A stretch of 64,000 nt of DNA, taken from positions 1-64,000 of the forward strand of contig NZ_AXAU01000010.1 in NCBI RefSeq assembly GCF_000472965.1, read 5' to 3'. Positions 33,741 through 41,657 of the stretch are shown here, in pieces (position 1 is the stretch's first letter; the number at the start of each line of letters is the position of its first letter). Under the pieces are notes generated by a model that made no database searches, was not told the origin of the DNA, and worked only from the letters and a program-made list of their open reading frames with translations. Source of the DNA: Bradyrhizobium murdochi (GTDB taxonomy: Bacteria > Pseudomonadota > Alphaproteobacteria > Rhizobiales > Xanthobacteraceae). Both the position numbers and the translations under genes were made by a program.

Positions 33741-36707
33741 TCACGCCGCTTGGATCTGGCACAGGGTCACCTTGCCCTCGTGCATGCCGGTGACCGGGTC
33801 GTAGCCGTAGGACGTGATCGTGTTGACGCTTTCGCCCAGCACGATCGGGTCTGAACCCTTCGGATATTTGCCGCGTTGGTCGACGCCCTGGAACCAGCCG
33901 GAGAAGTGGAATGGCATGAACGCCACCCCCTTGCCGACGCGGTCGGTGACCAGCGCCTTGACGCGGGCCTTCGAGCTGTTTTCCGGACCGTAAACCCAAA
34001 CCCAGCCGCCATCCTTGATGCCGCGCTCGGCGGCATCCGAGGTGTTGACCTCCACGAACATGTCCTGCTGCAATTCCGCGAGCCATTTATTGGATCGGGT
34101 TTCTTCGCCGCCACCTTCGTATTCAACGAGGCGTCCCGACGTCAGGATGATCGGGAATTGCTTGGCGAGCCCCTTCTCGACCGCCGCCTTCTGGATCGAG
34201 AAGCCCACATTGGCCATGCGGAACTGACGCCCGTCCGGACGCGTCGGATATTTCGCGACGAGATCGGGCCGCGCGGTGTAGATCGGCTCGCGATGGACCG
34301 GCACGGGATCCGGCAGATTCCACGCCACCGCGCGGGCTTTGCCGTTGCCATACGCCATCACGCCATGCTCCAGCGTGACGCGGATGATACCGCCCGACAG
34401 ATCGACCGCCCAGCCGACGCCATCAGGGTTGTTGCCGCCGATCTTGTTGATGGTCGCAAGCTCGTCCGCGGTCAGATCCTTGTCCCAGCCGAGCTTCTTG
34501 AGCACGCCATAGGTGAACTCGGGATAGCCGTCGGTGAGCTCCGACCCCTTGCTGTAGGAGCCTTCGGACAGCATGTTGACGTTCTTGACCGAGCCGTCCG
34601 GCTGCTTCTCCTCGTAGACCACGCCGAAGCGCGCGCGGAACGTGCCGCCGCCGTCCTTGGCATGAAGGTTGGTGTTGTAGAGCGTGTGCGTGCCCGGATG
34701 TCGGATCTGCGGCGTGCCCCAGCACGGCCACGGCAGGCCGTAATAGTCGCCGCCGATCTCCGGCTCGTCCGCCTTGGCGCGCAGGGTCACCAGGTCGAAT
34801 TTGCCCTGGTTCTTCATGTGCGCCTTCAGCCGCTCCGGCGACTGGCCGGAATAGCCGGTCGAGAAGCCGCCACGGTTGATTTCGCGGAGCAGATCCTCAG
34901 GTACCGGCCGCTTGTTCTCGACCTTGATGTTCTTGAACATCTTGTCGGCGAAACCGAGCTTTTCCGACAGCCGGTAGATGATCTCGTAGTCGTCCTTCGA
35001 TTCGAAGATCGGCTTGACGATCTGCTCGCCCCACTGCAGCGAGCGGTTGGAGGCCGTACGCGAGCCCGAGGTCTCGAACTGGGTGCAGGCCGGCAGCAGA
35101 TAAGTGCCGTCCTTGCGACCGGAGATCGCGGCGAACGTGGTCGGATGCGGATCGGCGACCACGAGCAGTTCGAGCTTTTCGAGCCCCTTCACCATCTCCG
35201 TCATGCGCGGCACGGTATTGCCACCGTGGCCCATGATGACCACGCCCTTCACGGCGTCACGCTGATCGACGTCATCGGGGTTGGACAGCGTCGCATCGAA
35301 CCAGCGGGTCCACGGAATGCCCGGCAGTTCCATGTTCTGCTTGCGGGTGCGTGCCGGACGGCCTGCCTTCGCCGGGACTTCGTCGAAGCGCGACTGCAGG
35401 TAATCGTATTCGACTTCCCAGACCCGCGCCCAGTGCTTCCAGGCACCTTCGACCAGCCCGTAATAAAGCGGCAGCGTCACGATATCGAGGCCGATATCTG
35501 TCGCGCCCTGCACGTTGCAATGGCCGCGGAAGATGTTGGCGCCCGAGCCGAAGGAGCCGACATTGCCGGTCGCCAGCAACAGGTTGCAATAAGCGCGAAC
35601 GTTGGCGGTGCCAACAGTGTGCTGGGTACCGCCCATGCACCAGACAATGGTCGATGGCTTCTGCTTGGCAAAGGTCTCGGCAACTTTCTTCAGTTGCTCG
35701 CCGGGAATGCCGGTAACGCGTTCGACCTCTTCCGGGGTCCACTTCGCAACTTCGGCGCGGATCTGGTCCATGCCGTAGACGCGTTGCTTGATGAATTCCT
35801 TGTCTTCCCAGCCATTGTTAAAGATGTGGTGCAACATGCCCCAGATCACGGCAATATCGGTGCCGCCGCGGAATCTCACATATTCGGTTGCATGCGCCGC
35901 GGTGCGGGTGAAGCGCGGATCGAGCACGAACACGTTGGCGCGGTTCAGCTCCTTGCCGGAAAGGATGTGCTGCAACGAAACCGGGTGGGCTTCGGCGGCG
36001 TTCGATCCCATGAAGACGATGGTCTTCGAGTTGCGCATGTCGTTGTAGGAATTCGTCATCGCGCCGTAGCCCCAGGTATTGGCGACGCCGGCGACGGTGG
36101 TCGAATGACAGATGCGGGCCTGGTGGTCGATCGAATTGGTGCCCCAGAACGCCGCGAACTTGCGGAACAGGTAGCCACCCTCGTTGGAGAACTTCGCGGA
36201 GCCGAGCAGATAGACGGAATCGGCGCCAGACTTGGCGCGGATCTCCAGCATCTTGTCGCCGATCTCGTTGATGGCCTGATCCCACGAGATCTTCTGCCAC
36301 TCGCCGTTGACCAGCTTCATCGGATATTTCAGCCGGCGGTCGCCATGGACGAGTTCGCGCACGGCGGCGCCCTTGGCGCAATGCGAGCCGCGGTTGATCG
36401 GGCTGTCCCAGGCCGGCTCCTGGCCGACCCAGACCCCGTTCTGCACTTCGGCGATCACGGTGCAACCGACCGAACAATGCGTGCAGATATTCTTTCTGAT
36501 TTCAGTGGGCGCACCGACCTTCTCGGGCCCTGCCTGCGCCTTGCGCACCGAGCCGAGCGGCATCAGGCCGATCGCGGCGCCCGCGCCGGCCGCCAGACCG
36601 GACCGCTGCAGAAACGTACGGCGGTCGAGAACTCCTGACGCGAGGCCGGCGGCGATACCCTGCAAACGCGCCCTGCCCGCGGATCCGTCTCTTCGCTTCA
36701 TCAACAT
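33741..36707 (-). CDS. Formate dehydrogenase catalytic (alpha) subunit, cysteine type
   Basis: A protein of 988 residues with a Tat signal (RRTFLQRSGLAAGAGAA, residues 29-45). The [4Fe-4S] ligands are Cys75, Cys78, Cys82 and Cys110 (NICTHCSVGCT, GSHCAKG). The molybdenum ligand is Cys200 in QARICHSTT, where E. coli has selenocysteine; no in-frame UGA is present. C-terminal molybdopterin-dinucleotide-binding domain runs from about residue 840. It oxidises formate to CO2 in the periplasm. The start at 36707 is preferred to an upstream ATG at 36836, which overlaps the preceding small Tat gene. Confidence 0.94.
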   Translation of the reverse strand: MLMKRRDGSAGRARLQGIAAGLASGVLDRRTFLQRSGLAAGAGAAIGLMPLGSVRKAQAGPEKVGAPTEIRKNICTHCSVGCTVIAEVQNGVWVGQEPAWDSPINRGSHCAKGAAVRELVHGDRRLKYPMKLVNGEWQKISWDQAINEIGDKMLEIRAKSGADSVYLLGSAKFSNEGGYLFRKFAAFWGTNSIDHQARICHSTTVAGVANTWGYGAMTNSYNDMRNSKTIVFMGSNAAEAHPVSLQHILSGKELNRANVFVLDPRFTRTAAHATEYVRFRGGTDIAVIWGMLHHIFNNGWEDKEFIKQRVYGMDQIRAEVAKWTPEEVERVTGIPGEQLKKVAETFAKQKPSTIVWCMGGTQHTVGTANVRAYCNLLLATGNVGSFGSGANIFRGHCNVQGATDIGLDIVTLPLYYGLVEGAWKHWARVWEVEYDYLQSRFDEVPAKAGRPARTRKQNMELPGIPWTRWFDATLSNPDDVDQRDAVKGVVIMGHGGNTVPRMTEMVKGLEKLELLVVADPHPTTFAAISGRKDGTYLLPACTQFETSGSRTASNRSLQWGEQIVKPIFESKDDYEIIYRLSEKLGFADKMFKNIKVENKRPVPEDLLREINRGGFSTGYSGQSPERLKAHMKNQGKFDLVTLRAKADEPEIGGDYYGLPWPCWGTPQIRHPGTHTLYNTNLHAKDGGGTFRARFGVVYEEKQPDGSVKNVNMLSEGSYSKGSELTDGYPEFTYGVLKKLGWDKDLTADELATINKIGGNNPDGVGWAVDLSGGIIRVTLEHGVMAYGNGKARAVAWNLPDPVPVHREPIYTARPDLVAKYPTRPDGRQFRMANVGFSIQKAAVEKGLAKQFPIILTSGRLVEYEGGGEETRSNKWLAELQQDMFVEVNTSDAAERGIKDGGWVWVYGPENSSKARVKALVTDRVGKGVAFMPFHFSGWFQGVDQRGKYPKGSDPIVLGESVNTITSYGYDPVTGMHEGKVTLCQIQAA

Positions 36708-36720
36708 GTGCGTGGTCCCA

Positions 36721-36936
36721 TCAGTAGCGGTTGACGCGATAGAAATTCTTGACGTGATCGCTTTCCTTGTAGCGCGCCTTGACGCGCTCGGCCTGCGACT
36801 CGTCCGCAGCCGCCTCGGTGCCCGCAAGCGGCACAACGGCTGCTGCAGCGACCGCCGAACCGCCCATCAGAAACAGGCTACGCCGATCCACCCCCGCGGC
36901 CTGTGACTTTCCCTTACTCTCAGATGGCTTGCTCAT
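36721..36936 (-). CDS. Formate dehydrogenase-associated small Tat-signal protein
   Basis: A 71-residue protein dominated by a twin-arginine signal (VDRRSLFLMGGSAVAAAAVV). A short tail ends VKARYKESDHVKNFYRVNRY, matching the known 'formate dehydrogenase region Tat target' family. Always next to fdhA; role in Tat export or assembly is suggested but unproven. Lies between the TorD-like gene and fdhA. Confidence 0.85.
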   Translation of the reverse strand: MSKPSESKGKSQAAGVDRRSLFLMGGSAVAAAAVVPLAGTEAAADESQAERVKARYKESDHVKNFYRVNRY

Positions 36937-36969
36937 TGCGATCTCTCCTATTCTCGTCGCCTTTCACCG

Positions 36970-37758
36970 TCACTCGGACAGCGTGAAGGCCTCTGATTCC
37001 AATTCCATGAAGACACGGCCGGTGCGGCCGACGGCGCGGTAGAAGCGCGCCGATTGCAACATTTCCAGATCGGCGAACATCCGCGCCGCCCACGGCTTGA
37101 GATGGCGCTCGAAAAAGCGCGCCTGCTCGGCGAATTCGGCTTCGAAGTCGCCGCGTGCGAGGCCCGCCATGACCTCGAGCAGGATAGCGATATGGTCTTC
37201 CGGCTCCCGCGAGGTACCTGCGCGCTCGATTCCGAGCGCACGCAGATCCTCGCGCACCCGCGCCAGCGGGCGCTCGTGAAGAAAGCCGGTCAGATAATAG
37301 GAGGCATAGGGCAGCAGCTCGCCGCGGCCGAGCCCGATGAAGAGATCGAAGAACTCCTTGCTGACGGCGCGGTCGTCCGTCGCTGCAGCGGCGGACGCGA
37401 GTTCGACATGCGCCATGCCGAGATCGGAGCCGTCGCCCTTCAGCGTGGCAACCCGTTGCAGCGTTTCCGCATCCGGCGCCTTGCCGAGCAGCAACGACAA
37501 CAGGCCGTATTCCGCGGCACGCAGTTGGTCGATCTCGTCGATTTCAGATTTCGATGTCACCTGATCCTCGGACGATCCGTAGAGATCGGGACGCAGCGCG
37601 AGACGGTCCACCTGCGTCAGCGCCTCGACAGCGAGAACCCGCTCGGCAGGAATGCGCGACCATGCGGAAACGGAGGGCTGCGCAATGCCGAGCCCCCGCG
37701 CCAGCGACCCGACGCCACCTGCTGCCTTGATTGCTAGTTCCAGCCCGGCATCACGCAT
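36970..37758 (-). CDS. TorD-like chaperone fused to an N-terminal helix-turn-helix
   Basis: A 262-residue protein. Residues 1-62 look like a YdaS/Cro-type DNA-binding domain: LAIKAAGGVGSLARGLGIAQ, PSVSAWSRIPAERVLAVEAL and the end RPDLYG. Residues 75-255 are a TorD/DmsD-like molybdoenzyme chaperone with the helical YLTGFLHERPLARVREDL part and F-E-x-H-L-x-P-W (FFERHLKPWA). It should bind the FdhA Tat signal and may also sense cofactor or apoenzyme status at the DNA. A 15-base palindrome lies 63 bases upstream. Confidence 0.85.
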   Translation of the reverse strand: MRDAGLELAIKAAGGVGSLARGLGIAQPSVSAWSRIPAERVLAVEALTQVDRLALRPDLYGSSEDQVTSKSEIDEIDQLRAAEYGLLSLLLGKAPDAETLQRVATLKGDGSDLGMAHVELASAAAATDDRAVSKEFFDLFIGLGRGELLPYASYYLTGFLHERPLARVREDLRALGIERAGTSREPEDHIAILLEVMAGLARGDFEAEFAEQARFFERHLKPWAARMFADLEMLQSARFYRAVGRTGRVFMELESEAFTLSE

Positions 37759-37820
37759 GGTGCTACCGAATTCTCCCCGCCCGCGCCCGAGTGCCTCTTA
37801 TTCAGGCACACACTTTAGAA

Positions 37821-37835
37821 CTGGAATTATTCCAG
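37821..37835. promoter_or_regulatory. Perfect palindrome upstream of the HTH-TorD gene
   Basis: CTGGAATTATTCCAG is a perfect 15-base palindrome with a 7-base arm. It sits 63-77 bases before the HTH-TorD start and in the 125-base gap after the DUF3306 stop. Its position suggests an operator for the HTH domain or another regulator. Confidence is about the symmetry being functional, not its existence. Confidence 0.45.
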
Positions 37836-37883
37836 GGAGAAATTTGTAGCATAGGCGAGGCCTATGTCCGCAAATACTTTTGT

Positions 37884-38588
37884 CTAAACAATTGGTTTTG
37901 CGGTGCCATGGCGTCGCACTCGTTGCTGCGATGCAACAGATTTCGCTGCCTCGGATTCGCCCACCGACGCGGGTTCCCCTGTATCCCGTTTCGCCTGTGT
38001 AACGAGTTCCGTTTCCGTCGTCGGTTCATCAGGCCGTCGCAGAGACTCCTCAGGAAGGTCTTTCTGCGATTTTGCCGAGAGTTCACGTTCAGCGGGCTGT
38101 GGCGAAGGACCTGCCACTTCAGTTCCGGAATTTGCCTCGGAATTCGTTGTTTCGGCCGTGGGCTCGCCCATGATTTGCGCGACCAGCCGCGCCATGTCGA
38201 CGCCTGCGCCGAGCTCGCCGCCGCCGGGCACCCCGCCCGGCGTATTCCAGTCATAGGCATATTCGAGCGCCGGGCTGACATAGTTGCGAATCGCGGGATC
38301 CAGCGCCCAGGATTTTCGCAAAGCCGCATTCCGCAAATGTTCGGGAACGCCTTTGCGAAGGAAGGCGGTGATATCGCTGGTCTCCGTCAGCTCCTCGAGG
38401 TTTGGCAGCGTCGAAAGATCGAACTCCGGCTCGACCGCTTCGGTTTGCGCGGGCGGCGGAGCTGGCGAATCGCCGCTTTCGGCAGCCGGCGTGTCCCGCT
38501 TCGGCTCGGTCTGCTTGGCTTCCTGCTTGCGCTGCGACCATCGCGCCAGAAAGCCCTTGTCCCGATCGGCTTGGTCCGGACCACTCAT
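37884..38588 (-). CDS. DUF3306 protein
   Basis: A 234-residue DUF3306 protein. The family core is FLARWSQRKQEAK at the N-terminus and FLRKGVPEHLRNAALRKSWALDPAIRNYVSPALEYAYDWNTPGGVPG in the middle (here written as PEHLRNAALRKSWALDP and EYAYDWNTPGGVPG). The C-terminal half is acidic, Ser/Pro-rich and probably disordered. DUF3306 is found almost only in formate dehydrogenase operons; its role is unknown. Its start overlaps the DUF3305 stop by four bases. Confidence 0.88.
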   Translation of the reverse strand: MSGPDQADRDKGFLARWSQRKQEAKQTEPKRDTPAAESGDSPAPPPAQTEAVEPEFDLSTLPNLEELTETSDITAFLRKGVPEHLRNAALRKSWALDPAIRNYVSPALEYAYDWNTPGGVPGGGELGAGVDMARLVAQIMGEPTAETTNSEANSGTEVAGPSPQPAERELSAKSQKDLPEESLRRPDEPTTETELVTQAKRDTGEPASVGESEAAKSVASQQRVRRHGTAKPIV

Positions 38589-39103
38589 TTGCGACCCATC
38601 TTCTCGTCCGGCCCGCCGCCCGGCACGCGCGGCCGATCGCCGCTGGCGCGATCCCGCTTGCGCTTGTGAAACACACGCTCGACATGGAATCGATCGACGA
38701 AGGCGGCAATCCATGACGCGATCTCAGGCGGCATCGGCACGGTGCCGATCACGTCGCAGCCGCTTTCGAACATCGCCTCCCCTTCGGTCGGATCGGCGGT
38801 CACTTTCGTCAGCTCAAGCTCAGGACCACCATCCTGGCGCCGCAACGCGACCCAGATCCGCGGCTCCCCATCGGCAAGGTTATCGCGATAATTCGCCGTT
38901 TCCGAGCTGAACAGGTCTATGCTGGCCGAGCCGGCATAATAGATCGTCGCGTCGGCTTCAGTGGACAGCGCAGTCCAGGGTGCGGTCGCGGGCACCTCAT
39001 CCAGGATCATTGCCGGCGACCACAACTGGTCGATCCAGGGATTGTCGATCGAACGGCGCCGCACCACCACGCCGACCTCGCGGGATGCTTCCGTCATCGC
39101 CAT
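38585..39103 (-). CDS. DUF3305 protein
   Basis: A protein of about 172 residues. N-terminus EVGVVVRRRSIDNPWIDQLWSP, then YYAGSASIDLFSSETANYRDNL, and a Lys/Arg-rich tail (FHKRKRDRASGDRPRVPGGG). The pattern is DUF3305, which accompanies DUF3306 in fdh operons. The ATG at 39103 is chosen as the first codon of the conserved part; upstream in-frame sequence overlaps the DUF6352 gene end. Function unknown. Confidence 0.87.
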   Translation of the reverse strand: MAMTEASREVGVVVRRRSIDNPWIDQLWSPAMILDEVPATAPWTALSTEADATIYYAGSASIDLFSSETANYRDNLADGEPRIWVALRRQDGGPELELTKVTADPTEGEAMFESGCDVIGTVPMPPEIASWIAAFVDRFHVERVFHKRKRDRASGDRPRVPGGGPDEKMGRK

Positions 39104-39125
39104 GTCCCATCCTCCATTCGGTGGA

Positions 39126-40148
39126 TCATGTGGCATTCGCGGCCGCGGCCAGCGGCAGCCCCGCAACCAGATTTTGCGGCTTTAGTCTCACCACCTTGTC
39201 CGCGCCCATGGCGAGGATGAGGTAAACCGGCTTGTCGCCGACCCGCTCGTCCACCAGCCGCGCATCTTCGAACGTCAGGCGCATCAGCGCTACGATGCGT
39301 TCGGCAATGCCGCCCTCCAGCCGCTCGCCGTGCCACAGCGCATTGCCGATCCGCGTCGCCTCACTGTCGAGGCCTATGAACCAGCGCCAGTCGCGATCCT
39401 CGATCGCGGCGATGGTTTCGACGCTGACGGTGATGCCGAGCAGATGAGCGATCCACCGCTCGATGACCCGGCAGAGCCCGGCCCGCGCATTCTTGTTGCC
39501 GCCGATGTTCATCACCATCGCATGCGCATCCGACCGCGACCAGTAGGTCCAGGCGTTTTCGTCGTCCATGACGTCCATCTCGCCGAACGACTTCGGCTGC
39601 TGCAGCATGGCCGTGAGCGGCGATGAATGCAGGTCGTGCTGGGCATGCTGCTCCGCTTCGATGACTTCCGCATCGGCGAGCAACAACGTGCCTTCGTGAA
39701 CGGCGGCCAGTTGGCTGCGATAGAACAGCTCCGCGGCACGCAATATATAAGTGTCGTCGCAGCCTTCGAGCGCGTTGCGCAGGATGAGGTGGCACAATTG
39801 CGACAGGAAGATCGGCGGCAGATCGCCGGCACCCTTGCGGGCGAGCGCGACATAGACCGCCTCCAGCGACGGCGCCGCCATCAGCCAGTCGCGGAAATTC
39901 ACCATGAAGGACCAGTTTTCGCGCGCATCGGCGTCGGCGAGCGCGGCGATATCAGCCTTCGAGACCGGGCGCAGCGGATCGGCCATCAGGCTCCCATGCA
40001 AATGGCGCTCTGCCTCGCAGGCGTCGGCCGGCGGCATCAATTCGGGCCGCGCCAGATAGGCCATGATGAGTTCGGGCGTCGCGACCAGCCCGCCGTGATC
40101 GGCGCGGCGTGTGAGGTGATGGCCCGAGGCAACCCAAAATTCTCTCAT
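39126..40148 (-). CDS. DUF6352 protein
   Basis: A 340-residue protein of the DUF6352 family, found in the same fdh operons. Recognisable parts: FWVASGHHLTRRADHGGLVATPELIMAYL and LRPVSKADIAALADADA (first 90 residues), LCRVIERWIAHLLGI, and KPVYLILAMGADKVVRLKPQNL at the end. No motif for a known enzyme is apparent. Its start overlaps the DUF6505 stop by four bases. Confidence 0.88.
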   Translation of the reverse strand: MREFWVASGHHLTRRADHGGLVATPELIMAYLARPELMPPADACEAERHLHGSLMADPLRPVSKADIAALADADARENWSFMVNFRDWLMAAPSLEAVYVALARKGAGDLPPIFLSQLCHLILRNALEGCDDTYILRAAELFYRSQLAAVHEGTLLLADAEVIEAEQHAQHDLHSSPLTAMLQQPKSFGEMDVMDDENAWTYWSRSDAHAMVMNIGGNKNARAGLCRVIERWIAHLLGITVSVETIAAIEDRDWRWFIGLDSEATRIGNALWHGERLEGGIAERIVALMRLTFEDARLVDERVGDKPVYLILAMGADKVVRLKPQNLVAGLPLAAAANAT

Positions 40149-40720
40149 GTACGATCCGTCGTCCTGGCGTCGGTCCTGATCAGCCCGAGAAGATCGACCT
40201 CTTCGGCAGGTTCAACATCGCCTTCGATTTCATGGAAGGTAAAGGCGCTGGCATGGGCGTGCAACCGGTCGGCGTCCGCAGCAGCCGGGCGGGCTTTAAG
40301 GGTACGAAAGCGTTCGCGGATCTCGCCGTTTTCGACGCTGCGCTGAACGGCAAGCAACGTCTGCGGCGGGTGTTCGCACAAGGAAGCTGCGAACGCGATC
40401 TCTTCCTCGGCGGCAAGACGCGCGGCATCCGCATCGGGCGCCCCGAATTTCTCCAGCAACTGGCTTGCAAGTCGCTCGATCATCGCCTCCCGTTCCGCTT
40501 CGCTGGCTTCGGTGACGATGGCAAGCGTCGACCATCCGAGACTGTCGATCCCGAGAAAGCCGGAACGCAGCGCCACGCGCTGTTTCTGGCCGAGCGTCGC
40601 CGGATCCTGGTTCCAAAAAACGAACGCGCCTGAAACCGCCCATTCGCCGGGTTCCGCCGCCCGTTCGAAGACGAAGGTATCGGACGGGTCCAGCCTGATG
40701 GTTCGCGGAAACTTCAACAT
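40145..40720 (-). CDS. DUF6505 protein
   Basis: A 191-residue protein of the DUF6505 family, from MLKFPRTIRLDPSDTFVFER through SGAFVFWNQDP, RSGFLGIDSLGWSTLAIV and an acidic C-terminus. It is known only as a neighbour of formate dehydrogenase genes. Its ATG at 40720 lies seven bases after the ligase-like gene stop, so the genes are co-transcribed. Confidence 0.87.
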   Translation of the reverse strand: MLKFPRTIRLDPSDTFVFERAAEPGEWAVSGAFVFWNQDPATLGQKQRVALRSGFLGIDSLGWSTLAIVTEASEAEREAMIERLASQLLEKFGAPDADAARLAAEEEIAFAASLCEHPPQTLLAVQRSVENGEIRERFRTLKARPAAADADRLHAHASAFTFHEIEGDVEPAEEVDLLGLIRTDARTTDRT

Positions 40721-40727
40721 ATCCGCC

Positions 40728-41462
40728 TCATCCGAATTTCGGACCGCGCGCCGGCGGATCATACCAACTGGCTCTTGCCAGCGCATCCACAAGACTGTTC
40801 CGCTCCGGCGCTCCGCCGCCAGCCGGCATGGTGACTAGGAGATCTCCGTTGACCTCAATGCCTCGGCGCTCGCCGGCCTTGCCCTTGGGAAGCCGTTCTA
40901 GATAGTCCCGCGCGATCGCCTCGAAACCGCGCTCTTTCCAGCGATCGAACGCGGTCATCAGATGCCGGGTGAAGCTTTCGATGATCGCATCGGTATCGAC
41001 CATCTCGAAACCTTCGCTCAGCAAGGACACACCCGAGGCCGCCTGCACTTCCGGAACATGCGCCATGGCGGCAGCGCGCAGGATCACGCCGAAAACGAGC
41101 CAAGACGGTATGTCGTCTTCGGTGCATTCAGCGGGCCAGCCGAGCCGTCCGCCGCCCAGCAATCCCGCGTCAAACCGGATCGCGTCGGGCCAGTCGAAAC
41201 TGACCTCTCGTTCCGGCGGACAATGAGCCGCAATCGCATCCGCCAGCGCATTCATGCCGGCAAAGAACGCCCGCCGCGCCGACCTGAGCGGCTCGTCGGG
41301 TTCAAGCACCACCGCGAACTCGACCAGGTCGTAGCGGCGCACCCATACCAGCGTTCCGGCCCCCGCCTCCGCCGCGATCTCGCGAGCATGGGCAAAGGCG
41401 TCGCCGAGCTCGCGCAACGCGACCAAAGTATAACCGGGTGGCAAATCGAGCGTCTGTTCCAT
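40728..41462 (-). CDS. Biotin/lipoate-ligase-like protein lacking the catalytic lysine
   Basis: A protein of 244 residues annotated by pattern as biotin/lipoate--protein ligase family. The first domain resembles the BirA/LplA catalytic fold (for example FAGMNALADAIAAH). Where ligases have the KWPND box, this protein has VSFDWPDAIRFD (Asp90-Trp-Pro-Asp), so the lysine is replaced; the arginine-glycine-rich GRGR box is also missing. It begins the minus-strand fdh operon, a setting that argues for a role in formate dehydrogenase assembly. The ATG at 41462 (MEQTLDLPPG) is used. Confidence 0.82.
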   Translation of the reverse strand: MEQTLDLPPGYTLVALRELGDAFAHAREIAAEAGAGTLVWVRRYDLVEFAVVLEPDEPLRSARRAFFAGMNALADAIAAHCPPEREVSFDWPDAIRFDAGLLGGGRLGWPAECTEDDIPSWLVFGVILRAAAMAHVPEVQAASGVSLLSEGFEMVDTDAIIESFTRHLMTAFDRWKERGFEAIARDYLERLPKGKAGERRGIEVNGDLLVTMPAGGGAPERNSLVDALARASWYDPPARGPKFG

Positions 41463-41559
41463 ATCTCTTGGACGAACGATCACGAGCGGCTAATCCCTAA
41501 TTGCTCCACGAGCCGCTTGTGTATGCTATTCCGTGCAAGTTGGCCACGCGAGCGGCCTC

Positions 41560-41582
41560 GATATCTATATCTTGCAGATATC
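41560..41582. promoter_or_regulatory. GATATC-N11-GATATC inverted repeat in the fdh divergent promoter region
   Basis: Two GATATC arms (41560-41565 and 41577-41582) frame the 11-base TATATCTTGCA. It sits in the 195-base gap between the fdh operon start and the divergent ferredoxin-like gene. Its AT-rich core in GC-rich DNA is unusual, and it vaguely resembles a molybdate (ModE/Mop) box, but the match is poor. Regulator unknown. Confidence 0.35.
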
Positions 41583-41657
41583 CGTCCGAGCGGTTACCGC
41601 AGAACCGTAGGATGAAGCAACAACCCGCTTGATGCTCCGGGTTCAAGGTATTTCAAA

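Noticed and set aside
33876..36638. 920-codon open frame on the plus strand, antisense to fdhA
   Set aside because: It mirrors a well-supported Mo-enzyme gene and its translation lacks any recognisable domain. Long antisense frames are common in GC-rich genes.
33741..36707. Selenocysteine-containing formate dehydrogenase
   Set aside because: The molybdenum ligand position is encoded as Cys (RICHS) and no in-frame TGA interrupts the gene.
41540..41600. Moco or molybdate riboswitch upstream of the fdh operon
   Set aside because: Only a short dyad is present; none of the multi-helix structure expected for a riboswitch could be traced.
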